Position numbers and translations under genes: made by a program. Under the pieces are notes generated by a model. That model worked only from the letters and a program-made list of their open reading frames with translations. It searched no databases and was not told the DNA's origin. From the NCBI RefSeq assembly GCF_005047355.1, contig NZ_SUMC01000021.1, forward strand, positions 1-64,000: a DNA stretch of 64,000 bases. The letters run 5' to 3'. This stretch comes from Actinacidiphila oryziradicis. Its GTDB lineage: Bacteria; Actinomycetota; Actinomycetes; Streptomycetales; Streptomycetaceae. Of this stretch, positions 26,585 to 36,335 are shown piece after piece; position 1 is the stretch's first letter, and every line of letters begins with the position of its first letter.

Positions 26585-28666
26585 TCACTGAGCCTGTGGC
26601 GTGTCGGTTCGGGTTGTGAGGTGGCACCGGATCTGCTGGTAGAGGTCGGCTATCTCTTGGGGTATTTCGGGGTGGGCGGCGGCGAAGGCGGTACCGATGC
26701 GTGGCTTGCTCTTGCGGTGGATGTCGCGGGTCCGTTCCAGCAGGTTTTCGTCGATGCGTTCCAGGAAGGCCTCGAACTCGCCGGACTTGCCTGGGTCCCC
26801 GCCGAAGGTATCGGCGACGGTGAAGACGCCGGTGCGGTTCCAGTACTCCCGCCAGACCTGGAAGGCGTCGTCATCGTCGGGGCGCCTGTCGGGGGGTGCC
26901 AGCCGGAGCTTGCCGAGCTGTTTGCTGAGCCCGCTGGCCGGCCCGAATGCGGGACCGTCGGCCACAGCCGCCCAGGGGATCTGGAACGCTTCCAGGTAGT
27001 TGATGTAGCCACCGAAGTTGTTGTCGCCGCCAACGTCGACCAGGGCGATGTTGGCACCCTGCGGATCACCGAGTCCAGCCGCACCGTCCTGCCACCAGTG
27101 CCCGAGCGCGCCGAGCTCGGTTGAGCCTTCGCACAAGATGACCGCGGAGGCGAACAGCAGCGCCCGCACGTCGGTCAGCAGCAGGTTCTGCAGCCACTCA
27201 CCGAGCCGCCCTTTGTTCTGCGCGGGAAGAGTGGCGACCCGGGTGCCGTCGGGGTGTGGAGTGAGCCGGACGACATGATCCAGGTCATCGATGCTGGAGC
27301 ACGGGATCAGGTCCGGACTGTGGGTGATGACGATGCCGTGGACATCGGCAAGGCGGCGGGCCAGACGCCGCTGCATCGTGGGGTGCAGGTTCACCGCGGG
27401 CTCGTCCAGCACGACGACCCGCCCCGGTTCGCCGGCGAGCAGAGTGGCCAGCAGGAGCGCCTCCTGGATTCCGGCGCCCGCGAACTGGGCGATACGGGCC
27501 TGGTCGGCTTCTCCGACGAGGATGTCGACGGCGACAGTGGAGTCGTCCGCCGGCAAACTGCGCAGGTACAGGGACAGCCCAGTGATGCCAGTGAAGATCC
27601 CCCTGGCCTGTTCGAAGCGCTGTTGCTCGTCTGGGTCTCCATTCTTCAGCCGGAACAGCTCGGCGGCCACGCCACTGCCGTCGCGCAGATCAACCGGCGC
27701 GCCCAGGGCTGCTAGCGGGAAATGCCGCGCCAGCGGCAGTCGGCGGTTGTCGGTGAGGACCAGCCCGCGGCGCAGCACCTCGGCCAGCACAGTTCGGAAT
27801 TCGAAGCGGACTTTGGGCTGCTGCTGCTCGTGACCCAGTGCCCGGGCGAGCATGCCCAGACTCACCGGCTGCCGAGCACTGCCGTTCGTCAGGGGTTGAA
27901 CCTGCATGACGAACGCGACCATCTGATCGAGAGTGTCGAGCATGCGACCGAAGTCGACTGCAGAGGGCTGCGGCTTGCCCGCTCTCTCCGACATCTCCTC
28001 GCGCAGGAAGGACCTCAGCACGGCGACACCGCCGGTCGTGTCTGCGTCCGGTGTGTGTCCCAGGGGCGGCACCGTGGTGCGGAAGTGATTCACAAGGCCG
28101 TCCATCCACGGGAAGATGTGGCCTCGCTGAAGCCGGTTCCTGCCCGGCCCGTCGACCAGGAGTTGGAAGTCCTCATTGGCGTGGCGGAAGTTCCAGGCGG
28201 CCCACCACCGTTCGGGCTGCCGGGCGTTGTAGGCGACACACAATGTTCCCCTCAGCAGGGAACGCACGGAGTCCGCAGCCACTCCCAACTCTGTAAAGAG
28301 CGCCAAGACAGCCGCCCGCGGGCTTGGATCGCCGGGGGAAACGTCCTCAAGAGCTGCGGAGGCGACGGCCGCTTCGACGAACCACCGCACCAGGTCTTCC
28401 TCCCAGGGCTGGTCGAGCTCGATGTCCAGACTGACGGCGTAGGTGTCGGCCCCGAGCCGGCCCGCCTGCTGAAACACCTCCAGCGGATCCGCGTCTGCGC
28501 CGCGCAGCCCGCGCTCCAGAACAAGCAGAGGTAGCGCCACAGCCGACGCCAGGTTCGACTTCCCGGCACCGTTCGGTCCGGTCACGATGGTCGTCCCCGG
28601 CCGCAGCGACAGGGCAAGCGAGGCGAAGGAGAGGAAGTCCTCGGCGGCTATTGAGTGAATCTTCAT
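26585..28666 (-). CDS. OLD-like ATPase with TOPRIM nuclease domain
   Basis: 693 aa. Walker A GPNGAGKS at residues 30-37; ABC-type Walker B VVVLDEPAVNLHP at ~417-429 and H-loop ITHS at 447-450. TOPRIM region: CEGSTEL 512-518 (catalytic Glu), DVGGDNNF 544-551, and a further Asp in AAVADGP ~570. This is the architecture of OLD/GajA-like nucleases that cut or nick phage DNA, acting in the cytosol. Last gene of a four-gene minus-strand run with a NACHT protein and a DUF4238 protein. No GajB-type UvrD helicase is adjacent, so it is not a standard Gabija pair. Confidence 0.85.
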   Translation of the reverse strand: MKIHSIAAEDFLSFASLALSLRPGTTIVTGPNGAGKSNLASAVALPLLVLERGLRGADADPLEVFQQAGRLGADTYAVSLDIELDQPWEEDLVRWFVEAAVASAALEDVSPGDPSPRAAVLALFTELGVAADSVRSLLRGTLCVAYNARQPERWWAAWNFRHANEDFQLLVDGPGRNRLQRGHIFPWMDGLVNHFRTTVPPLGHTPDADTTGGVAVLRSFLREEMSERAGKPQPSAVDFGRMLDTLDQMVAFVMQVQPLTNGSARQPVSLGMLARALGHEQQQPKVRFEFRTVLAEVLRRGLVLTDNRRLPLARHFPLAALGAPVDLRDGSGVAAELFRLKNGDPDEQQRFEQARGIFTGITGLSLYLRSLPADDSTVAVDILVGEADQARIAQFAGAGIQEALLLATLLAGEPGRVVVLDEPAVNLHPTMQRRLARRLADVHGIVITHSPDLIPCSSIDDLDHVVRLTPHPDGTRVATLPAQNKGRLGEWLQNLLLTDVRALLFASAVILCEGSTELGALGHWWQDGAAGLGDPQGANIALVDVGGDNNFGGYINYLEAFQIPWAAVADGPAFGPASGLSKQLGKLRLAPPDRRPDDDDAFQVWREYWNRTGVFTVADTFGGDPGKSGEFEAFLERIDENLLERTRDIHRKSKPRIGTAFAAAHPEIPQEIADLYQQIRCHLTTRTDTPQAQ

Positions 28667-28930
28667 GGAAAGAGAGCCGTTCCTCGCCAGTCAGTCAGTG
28701 GTGAACACGTCGGTCTGCATCGCCTCAGGATCATTTCAGACGAACTGTTGTCGCACAGGCTCCTGAGCAACGGCTACTGTCCTCGGCGGGAGTGCTCACG
28801 TGCGACTGGCCCGAGCCCGGCGCCCACGCGCCGACGGGGTTACCGGGCCGAGCCGGGCCGTTTGCACTGCGACAGCCGTACGGCGCACGCGCGGGCCTGG
28901 CAGGAGTCTCGGTGGTGGGCCGCAGCGCGG

Positions 28931-29047
28931 CTACTGATTGGGTGACGACGGTGGGCTCAGGAACGTTCGCAACGCACGAGGCTCCTGCGTCATCCAGCGC
29001 GCCAAGGCCCGTCCCAGTCGGGCGCGTTCCGCCGGGACAGTAAACAT
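28931..29047 (-). CDS. 38-aa ORF coupled to DUF4238 gene
   Basis: MFTVPAERARLGRAL, then a short basic/polar tail ending SPPSSPNQ. Its ATG overlaps the stop of the DUF4238 gene in the arrangement TGATG, as in translational coupling. It has no recognised domain. Real expression is uncertain; position is the only argument. Confidence 0.35.
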   Translation of the reverse strand: MFTVPAERARLGRALARWMTQEPRALRTFLSPPSSPNQ

Positions 29048-29973
29048 CACCCCTGTACTTGTGTTGACGGTCGCTCCCGTGCAGCCTGGGTGACGAAGGC
29101 TTCCAGGCCGCTGCAGGGGTGCATGTAGACGTAGCGTCTGGCGGCGTAGACCTGCACGGTGTTGAGCGCCTCGACTTCGGCTGCGGACAGGGTGCCCGCC
29201 CTGTTGCGCGGGCCGAGGGCCACCAGATGCTGCGGGCCGATCGGCAGTACCATTGAGGTGGCATCCCCGAAGGGCATCCCCCATTCCGTGACCCCACTGC
29301 TCTGGTTCAGGGTCACCGCGGGGTTGTCGCCGATAAGGAACTTGCCCGATGCGGGTGTGTGGATCTCCACCTGCCAGGTCGACGCCTGGGCCTGCACCTT
29401 GCGGAAGGTGCTCTCGACGCTGGTGCGGAAAAGCTTCCCACTCTCGTGGTCCCGCACCGTCTGCGAGCGGTCGATGAGCAGTTCGGCGTAGGCGCCTAGG
29501 GTCCTGCGGCCGGTCAGGTGCAGTCCGGTCTCGCGTAGCGCCTCATGGTGCAGTTGCTTTCCATAGATCTGGACCAGCGAGCTACGCAGTTCGGCTCGAA
29601 CCTTCGCGAACGCGCTTACGTGCACCTCTCGGTAGTGAAGGGAGCGGACGAAGTGCAGTACGACCAGGTCACGGAGCACCGAGGCATGGTCCGGGTCCGC
29701 GAACGGAACTCCCGCGTGCACCGCAGCGAGCGCCGCGGGCACCTTCCGCTCGATCGAGCCCCACAGGTCCTCTGCGGCCTCGGAGTCGAAGGCGACGAAG
29801 TCCTCGACCCAGCCGCACGCCCGCGTCGTTTGCAGCTTATGCCGACGCTCCGGATAACGAAGGTCGAACGGGAGCAGTCGGCAGCCGCTGCCCCTTGGCC
29901 CGGGCTCGGTGAACGCTTTAAGGATCACCTGGGACACAAGGTGCTGCCGCGACGTCTGCTGAACCGCTCCCAC
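29047..29973 (-). CDS. DUF4238 domain protein
   Basis: 308 aa from GTG 29973. The start (SRQHLVSQVILKAFT) matches the DUF4238 opening 'H.VPQ..L..F'. Later blocks are LRDLVVLHFVRSLHYREVHV, KFLIGDNPAVTLN and FGDATSMVLPIGPQHL (the 'DNP' and 'P..P' motifs of the family). The molecular activity of DUF4238 is not established; members often lie in defence islands. It lies 138 bp downstream of the NACHT gene on the same strand. Confidence 0.75.
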   Translation of the reverse strand: MGAVQQTSRQHLVSQVILKAFTEPGPRGSGCRLLPFDLRYPERRHKLQTTRACGWVEDFVAFDSEAAEDLWGSIERKVPAALAAVHAGVPFADPDHASVLRDLVVLHFVRSLHYREVHVSAFAKVRAELRSSLVQIYGKQLHHEALRETGLHLTGRRTLGAYAELLIDRSQTVRDHESGKLFRTSVESTFRKVQAQASTWQVEIHTPASGKFLIGDNPAVTLNQSSGVTEWGMPFGDATSMVLPIGPQHLVALGPRNRAGTLSAAEVEALNTVQVYAARRYVYMHPCSGLEAFVTQAARERPSTQVQG

Positions 29974-30110
29974 TCTCCCAATTCTGCCCGAGCCATCTCA
30001 ATCTCACAGAGCGCCGAGAATTTCAGTGACCCGAGTGAGCCTACGCAGCGGCTGCCCTTCGCGACGCGTGAGCGGCTCGAAACCCTACGAATCAGCGCGA
30101 TGCGCTGGGC

Positions 30111-33100
30111 TCACCGAGCGGCATCGAGGAGGTCGAGGACGGCAAGTCTGATCGGCCGGGGTGTCATCAGGGGATTGTCGTGCAAGACGCTGTCGCTGTC
30201 GGCGAGCGGCGCCAGGGCTGCGGCTACGTCGGCGGGCAGCCCGGTCGCGGTGCCCAGGATGCCGGCCAGGAGAATCTGGTGGTGGGCTCGCTGGCTGGAC
30301 GCAGCGGTGTAGGTGTGACCGTCGAAGTCCCATGCGGCAGTGCTGGTGTTCATGGCGTCGGGGCTGGTGATGGCGGCGATCACGGCTTCCTCAGCCTCGA
30401 GGTCACGGCGGATGCGGTGGGCGGTGGCGTCGACAAGATGCGGGCCAGCAAAGGTGACGCCGCGGCGCTGTAGCCGCTCGGCGATGCGCAGCGCGAGGTG
30501 AGGCACGTGGGCGGCCGGGGCAAGACTGATCGTCACCTCAATGGCCTCGGGCCAAGTCCAATTGAGTCGATAGCCGCTGGCGAGGTCTTCTTGCAACTTG
30601 CGGTACAGACTGCGCGCGTGCGGGTCGTCGGGCGAGAGCCGGGCCAGGGCGATGCGACGCCAGCCGGTGACAGCCAGGTCGATGTCATCGTCGCTTATCA
30701 GCTGCGATGACGGTGCTCTGCGCCTTGGGTGAGTCAGAAGCTCCAGCAGTTCGCGTCGGTGGGCGTCAGCAGGACGGAGTCTGCTAGCCACGTGGAGGAC
30801 GGGTTGGGGGTCGTTGTCAGCCTGAGCTGCCTGGACTGCATGGTTGAGCAGGCGCGGATCTTCCGGATTGGCACCGGCATACCAGGCGAATACCCCTTTT
30901 TCTCGAAGGAGTTCAGGGTCGTCGCGCACGGCATCGCTTAGGGCTCGGTCGAGATCTGGGTGGCGAGCGGCAACGGTCGCCAGCCGTGACCACACGTCAG
31001 TGAGGTCTAGGCTTTCGCGGCGCACTCGTCCGGCGAGACGCTCGACCAAGCGGTTGTCGCTCTGTTGTTGCAGCGCGGTCCAGTGAGTGGCGATCAGTTC
31101 GGTCAGTTGGGGGTCGTAGTCCGACACGAGATCGTCGAGTTCGATGGCGGCGGGACGGCCGTCGTAGCGTTCTACAACGCCTCCCAGCAGGGTGACATCG
31201 TCGAGCAGGAGCATGATCACCCAGGCAGTGCGGCGGCGGTCGTCACCCATCTCAACATCGTGGGCGAGCAGTTCCTGTCGGCACTCGGTACGCAGGCGCT
31301 GGAGTGCCTGTTGCTGGTGTGTTCGCTGCGTCGTGGCGGAATTGGGCAACAGCGCGGCATCAGTGTCGGGCGCCGTGGAGGAAGTCGGGGCGAGCGCGCG
31401 GGCGAGCGCTGTTACGGCGGCCCGGCGCACAGGGCCCGAGGTGTCGTGGCGCCAGTCCTTCGTCAGTTCGATCACGATATCGGCGTCGATGCCGCGCCGT
31501 GTGAGCTGCTGGGCGATCAGTGCGCGCAGGGCGGGTGGGAGGGGGTTGAGCAGGGCTGTCGCTTCGGCGACGATCTGTGCCGCTTCCGGACTGTCGAGCG
31601 GGCCGTAGCCGATGAGAACGGCGCCGGCCTCGGGAGAAGCCCCGTTCAGACACTGGTGGGCGTAGGCCAAGACCTCGGGGACTTCCGGCCACGCGCCGAT
31701 GATCCAACCGCGCGCGGTGCCGAAGTCCTCGCTCGGCACCGCGTCAAGGCACAGGCTGGCAAGAGCGCGTGCATCGTGACGTTCCAGGGTGCGCTCGGCC
31801 TGAGCACGCTGGAAGGGGGAGGATTCACCGCGTGCGGCCTTCTTACAGTCGATCCAGAGGCTGCACAGGGCGGCGATGACGTGCTGGATGCCCTTCTGCG
31901 GGCGCTGCTGGATCAGCTCGACCAAGCGGTCGATGCCCTGCTCGGGTCCCAGGGCAGCCGCGACGACCTCCGTAAAAGGCACCGCGTCGTCAACAGGTCC
32001 GTTGATCTTGCGTAGCAGTGCTTCCCGCGCGGCAGGGTCGTCGCCGTAGTTGTGTTGCAGTGCCCGGGCCGCCGCGGCTGTGCCGAAGACGGCGTCGAGC
32101 GCGTTGATCAGGTGGTCGCGGACCTGGTCGGTCCTGGCCAGCCGGGCCAGGTTGGAGGGATCGTCCCCGAAGTGGGCGGATTCGCGTAGCAGGCGGGTCT
32201 GGGCGGCGTCGCGGATGGCGGGCTCATCCGCCCAGTCGGCAGGCGCCTGGGCCAGGGTGTAGGGGAAGTACTCGTCGGAGGCGATTTCGCGGGCCACCCA
32301 CCTGACCGCCTTCGGGTCGTGCGGGAATGCGGTGAGCAGCACCCACCAGGCGAGTTCCCGTGACCCGGGGGTGCCGGGTCGGCCGGGGCTGCCCGACAGG
32401 ATGCCGAAGCAGAGGTCGCGCACGGACTCGTCGCCCCGGGCCGCTTCGCTGACCATCTCCACTGTGGCACGGTCCCAGAAGTCCCCTGGGGAGTCCCGTT
32501 CCAGCAGGCTGAGCAACCGCTGGCGGTCGTTCTCATCCCAGGCGGGGGTTGTACCGCTGGTGGAAATATCGCGTTGCAGGGCCCGGTGCGCGCGCAGTGC
32601 GACGGCCCGGATGCCAATGGCACCCTGGCGCATGCCCCAGGAGACCATCGCCATCGTCCGGGGATGGTCGGGCCAGCCGGTAACCAGTGCTTCGAGGGCA
32701 GCGGCTTGGGTGCGGGCCTCGCTGCCCGAAGAAACTACCAAAGCTAGGGACTGTGCCACTTCCTCGGTGCTGCCCATGCGCTGGGCGAGAGCCTGGGCCG
32801 AGGCGTGCTTCACAGTGTGAGAGGGGTGTTCCAGAGCCCGCAGCAAGATCGCCTCGGTGTCCGGTGCGGCGATATTCGCGCGGCGCAGCGCCCAGTATGC
32901 GTTCGGGTCGTCGGTGGTGGCTATGGCTTTGCGGGCGAACCATGGGAGCAGGACTCGGCTGGCGGTCGTCTCGGTGAGGGCGCCCGTGAGGGCGGCGAGC
33001 AGGCGCGCCCTGTGGGGCATCCAGGGGTGGCGTTCGACGCGGTCGTACAGCACCCGGGCGAAGCGGGTGACGTCGCGGGGAAGCATGCGGACGCCAGCTT

Positions 33101-35423
33101 CTAGGGCTTCTGCGGCCAGTTCGTGACCGCCCATTTCCGCCTGTGAGTTCTCCGGTCCTGCACTGATGGCCGTCTGCAACAGATCGGCGACCTCACTTGG
33201 TCGTCCCTGGCCAGCCAGCAGGGCAAGCAGCACGTCGCGCCAGGAGCGGGAGCCCACCCTGGATCGGACGATGTCCTTCTGGTCGGCCAGGGGCAGGGTC
33301 GTCAAGTACTCGGCGGCAAGCTGCTCGGCGACGGCACGGTGGGCGAAGCCCAGGGTGTTGGCTCCCTGCGCGACCAGGATGCCGAGATCGCCTTCGGCTG
33401 TCTCCATGACCTGCGGGGCCAAGCGGCGGGCTTCCGCAGGGTCGTAGCCGAATAGGTCGTCATCGCACAGTGCCCGGACCACGCTTGTGCGCCACACGCG
33501 GGCGCTGGCGGCAGGTCCTGTCTCGGCCTGGCGCAGTTCGTACGCGACAGCGGCGAGAACCTGGCGGATCTCTCGCGATTCCAGCGCGTTGCCGGGTCGG
33601 CGCATGTCCCGTCGGCGAATTGCGGGGTGCTGCTCGACAAGGACGTCGACCAGCCGCCGGTAGGCTTCCATGCGTCGTGTGGGCAGCGGGCCACTCGACC
33701 ACATCCCGGCCAGCATCAGAAGGAACAGCGGCACGGTAGCCAGTGCCTTCAGGTCGGCTACGGCCTTGACCTCGTCCAGGAAGCGGTCAGCGGTGTCTCT
33801 TTTGAGGCGTTGGGCGACCTGGCTTGGACCCCGAGGGTCTGCGGAGGTGGTCGGCTCGGCCGGCACGGCCCTGGCGAAAGCGGCCCGTGCCATGCTCTGC
33901 TGCTGAGCTTCAGACAGCGAGGCCAGGTTTCCCACCCGCCAGCCGGCCAGCGGCATCAGGCGGCGCAGGGCGTAAGGGCGGCTCGAAACGATGGCAGCGA
34001 CGTTACGGCTGCGGACGAAGTTCTCAAGGAGGTTCAAGGCAGGGTGGGCGCTGTCCTCGTCGGTCCATTCGTCCAGGCCGTCAACGACCAGCAGCAGCCG
34101 ATCGTCGGCCAGGGCCCGTGCCACCAGATCGTGCAGGTGCTGCGCGGAGTACCGTGAGAGCCAGGCCCGGACGGCAGACTCGATCGACCGTTCCGCGTCT
34201 TCTTTGAGGTATTCACAGAGAAATGAGAAGGGAAGCCACACCGGCAGGCTCGAGCCGAACTTACCCGCCAACGCTGGGGAACGGGGTGTCTCGTCCAGCA
34301 GGTCGGACACAACAAAGCGCAACAGTCTCGATTTGCCCGCACCGGGCCCGCCAGCCACGACCGACAGATCACCGGTGGCCAGCCACTCGTCGCAGGCTCT
34401 GCGAGTGACGTCCGCGCCGCCCAGGTCCTCCTCGACTCGGTTGAGCTGTAACATGCGGTCCACGGCGAGCACCTCGTCCCGGCCCTGCCAGAGTGTCTTT
34501 CTTCCGAAGGTCTTTTCCCCTTGGCGTGCCGAGTTCTCCTCCCCGTCTCTGTGGGGGCGGCGCCCGGCCGGGTGATCGTCCGTCTGACCCTGATAGTCCG
34601 CAGCGTCCCGACTGCTGCCGACCCGGGAGTCCTCGCCGCTGTCGGTGATGTCCAGCATGATGTACTCAAGCGGTGCAGGAGCGTGTGTGGACGTCGCCGG
34701 GTTGAGGAGCATTGCCCCGGTGTCCTGCAAAGCGAAAGATGCTCGGTAGAGGCTGCGCAGGCGGGTGCGCAGTTCAGTCACGTCCCGACCAGGCAGCCTG
34801 TCTGTCAGTGCCTCCGCTGCCTCGGGGCCGCAGTACCGGGCGACCCAGGAACGGCCGAAGAAGTCGTCGACGACCTCAGGCAGTTGTCGCAGTTGTTCGC
34901 TGACCGACTCTTGTCCCCAGCGCTCGAACTGGATCCCATTCCGCTCCAGCCTGTCCGCCTGGCGGTTGAGCTCCTCGGCCAGCTTGATGGGTCGCAGGGC
35001 GTGAGTGGTGGCATAGATGAAGACTTCCGAGCGTTCGGCCCAGGAACCTCTCAGGAACTTATCGACCGCCTGGACGATTTTCGCCGCGCTCAGCGTCTTC
35101 ACGTGCTTCGACTGCAGGGTCGTGTAGCGGCGCTCTGGATCTGTCAGGGAACACGCTTCTGTCTCACGGGTGTTGCGGACGAACAGATCAATGCCTTCTT
35201 GGCCCTGCCCTGGCGTGCCGTACAGCTCGGCGTGCTCGGCCCGGCCGTTGCGTTCCGCAAGTCGCAGGAACAGGCGTTCCACGTCCGACCACGGAAGCTG
35301 GTCCAAGGGCAGATAGTCGACCTTTGTGACAACCGGCGGCGCAACGCTGCCGGACGGAGGGACGCGCAGGCCCGGAGGCACCTTCCCCGAAGACCGCACC
35401 GCCGCCGCGCTCTGTCCAGCCAC
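30111..35423 (-). CDS. giant NACHT/STAND NTPase with N-terminal nuclease-like domain
   Basis: 1770 aa from GTG 35423. Residues ~35-190: PD-(D/E)xK-like restriction domain with GQEGIDLF (Asp 79) and LQSK (Gln 104-Lys 106). Residues ~335-620: NACHT-type NTPase, Walker A GGPGAGKS 358-365, Walker B LLLVVDGLDEW 443-453, and sensor-like VSSRPYALRRL. The remaining ~1100 residues are helical, with HEAT-like segments (ALEHPSHTVKHASAQALAQR, SGPVRRAAVTALARAL). This nuclease-NACHT-repeat plan is that of bacterial Avs/bNACHT phage sensors, in which the repeats recognise a phage protein and the nuclease is activated. Family placement beyond NACHT is inference. Confidence 0.85.
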   Translation of the reverse strand: MAGQSAAAVRSSGKVPPGLRVPPSGSVAPPVVTKVDYLPLDQLPWSDVERLFLRLAERNGRAEHAELYGTPGQGQEGIDLFVRNTRETEACSLTDPERRYTTLQSKHVKTLSAAKIVQAVDKFLRGSWAERSEVFIYATTHALRPIKLAEELNRQADRLERNGIQFERWGQESVSEQLRQLPEVVDDFFGRSWVARYCGPEAAEALTDRLPGRDVTELRTRLRSLYRASFALQDTGAMLLNPATSTHAPAPLEYIMLDITDSGEDSRVGSSRDAADYQGQTDDHPAGRRPHRDGEENSARQGEKTFGRKTLWQGRDEVLAVDRMLQLNRVEEDLGGADVTRRACDEWLATGDLSVVAGGPGAGKSRLLRFVVSDLLDETPRSPALAGKFGSSLPVWLPFSFLCEYLKEDAERSIESAVRAWLSRYSAQHLHDLVARALADDRLLLVVDGLDEWTDEDSAHPALNLLENFVRSRNVAAIVSSRPYALRRLMPLAGWRVGNLASLSEAQQQSMARAAFARAVPAEPTTSADPRGPSQVAQRLKRDTADRFLDEVKAVADLKALATVPLFLLMLAGMWSSGPLPTRRMEAYRRLVDVLVEQHPAIRRRDMRRPGNALESREIRQVLAAVAYELRQAETGPAASARVWRTSVVRALCDDDLFGYDPAEARRLAPQVMETAEGDLGILVAQGANTLGFAHRAVAEQLAAEYLTTLPLADQKDIVRSRVGSRSWRDVLLALLAGQGRPSEVADLLQTAISAGPENSQAEMGGHELAAEALEAGVRMLPRDVTRFARVLYDRVERHPWMPHRARLLAALTGALTETTASRVLLPWFARKAIATTDDPNAYWALRRANIAAPDTEAILLRALEHPSHTVKHASAQALAQRMGSTEEVAQSLALVVSSGSEARTQAAALEALVTGWPDHPRTMAMVSWGMRQGAIGIRAVALRAHRALQRDISTSGTTPAWDENDRQRLLSLLERDSPGDFWDRATVEMVSEAARGDESVRDLCFGILSGSPGRPGTPGSRELAWWVLLTAFPHDPKAVRWVAREIASDEYFPYTLAQAPADWADEPAIRDAAQTRLLRESAHFGDDPSNLARLARTDQVRDHLINALDAVFGTAAAARALQHNYGDDPAAREALLRKINGPVDDAVPFTEVVAAALGPEQGIDRLVELIQQRPQKGIQHVIAALCSLWIDCKKAARGESSPFQRAQAERTLERHDARALASLCLDAVPSEDFGTARGWIIGAWPEVPEVLAYAHQCLNGASPEAGAVLIGYGPLDSPEAAQIVAEATALLNPLPPALRALIAQQLTRRGIDADIVIELTKDWRHDTSGPVRRAAVTALARALAPTSSTAPDTDAALLPNSATTQRTHQQQALQRLRTECRQELLAHDVEMGDDRRRTAWVIMLLLDDVTLLGGVVERYDGRPAAIELDDLVSDYDPQLTELIATHWTALQQQSDNRLVERLAGRVRRESLDLTDVWSRLATVAARHPDLDRALSDAVRDDPELLREKGVFAWYAGANPEDPRLLNHAVQAAQADNDPQPVLHVASRLRPADAHRRELLELLTHPRRRAPSSQLISDDDIDLAVTGWRRIALARLSPDDPHARSLYRKLQEDLASGYRLNWTWPEAIEVTISLAPAAHVPHLALRIAERLQRRGVTFAGPHLVDATAHRIRRDLEAEEAVIAAITSPDAMNTSTAAWDFDGHTYTAASSQRAHHQILLAGILGTATGLPADVAAALAPLADSDSVLHDNPLMTPRPIRLAVLDLLDAAR

Positions 35424-35902
35424 GATCCGTATCTTCGCACGTCGACCTCACCGATAACACGCAGACGACGTAAGCCGTAGTGCGGGCGCATAAAGCACCC
35501 GCGCGGCCAGAGTCGACCGCGCCGATCGCTTCCAGGAGCGCGAGGCGACTCGCTCTCGCCCCCGTCTCCGCACCACGGAGGGGCGCGCAGCGCTGCAAAT
35601 ACGCGCCTTGTGGGAACTCGACAACTCTCAACCCAGCGCGGCCTGAGTCCTGACAGCACCGCTGCACGCTTCCTGCACGCATGGCCACCGGATGGCCACC
35701 GGGGCTAGCCTTCGGAGCGAAGGCTAGAAGGCGGATAGAGATAAATCCGCAGCTCAGAGCACTGCGCCGAGAAATGACCACTGACGGCCAACCGGAGACC
35801 TACGCATTGCGATGCGTAGAGTGCACGTGCCCGATTTACCCGAATTCCAAGGTCGACGAAAACAAGAAACCCCAGGTCAGAGGCATGACCCGGGGTTCAC
35901 CA
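35424..35902. other. intergenic, left arm of attachment core 3
   Basis: No convincing gene. From ~35612 it repeats the left arm seen near 26040 (GGGAACTCGACAAC, CTGCACGCTTCCTGCACGC, TGGCCACCGGATGGCCACCGG at 35684-35702). 35800-35819 holds the perfect palindrome CTACGCAT-TGCG-ATGCGTAG. The promoter of the NACHT gene should lie in 35424-35600. Confidence 0.55.
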
Positions 35903-35947
35903 TGGAGCCGCCTTCGGGATTCGAACCCGAGACCTACGCATTACGAG
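35903..35947 (-). other. attachment core 3 (3' half of tRNA-Thr(CGU))
   Basis: 45 nt identical to cores 2 and 4. Arm sequences on both sides (35612-35820 and 36057-36090), with GGCCACCGGCTGGCCACCGG on the right. Junction between the defence island and the next element. Confidence 0.8.
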
Positions 35948-36116
35948 ACCGTGAGGGATCATGTTGCGTGGTGCCGCGCCGTGCTGCCGAATGACGTCCT
36001 GCCTGATCAGAGCACGTTCGGCTCGTTGGTCTGTGCTGCCTCGTAATACGTCGTCCAAAGGCGTCCGGCCACCGGCTGGCCACCGGAGGCAGCTAAGGGT
36101 CGGCTCAGGAGTGTTG

Positions 36117-36335
36117 TCAGCATCCCACAGAGGCGCTGCGGGTGCCGATGATTGCGGAGCTGTCCTGCTCACCGCCGTCCCACTCGGGGAAGTAGAACCC
36201 GGGGTCGTAGGTGCGCAGCAGCACCCGCTGTTTGCCTGGTTCCCACGCCAGGGTGAACACGTCGTCGCCGCAGCGCACCGGGCAGCGTTCGGCCTGCCAG
36301 CTCCAGGCATCGATAACCAGCGTGTGCAGACTCAC
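36117..36335 (-). CDS. small hypothetical protein, 72 aa
   Basis: GTG at 36335 with GGAGGGG three bases upstream. The product starts MSLHTLVIDAWSWQAERCPV and continues VFTLAWEPGKQRVLLRTYD, PGFYFPEWDGGEQDSS. Codon bias supports coding. No family recognised; it could also be the end fragment of a longer gene. The same start occurs in copy 1 of the direct repeat at ~3302 but breaks after DAWSW. Confidence 0.5.
   Translation of the reverse strand: MSLHTLVIDAWSWQAERCPVRCGDDVFTLAWEPGKQRVLLRTYDPGFYFPEWDGGEQDSSAIIGTRSASVGC

Noticed and set aside
26585..28666. Gabija system (GajA)
   Set aside because: The ATPase-TOPRIM protein fits, but no UvrD-like GajB helicase is adjacent, so a broader OLD-like call is safer.
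26040..36095. CRISPR array suggested by repeated GGCCACCGG and GCTGCACG boxes
   Set aside because: Boxes occur in pairs at attachment arms, with irregular spacing and no spacer-repeat periodicity; no cas genes.
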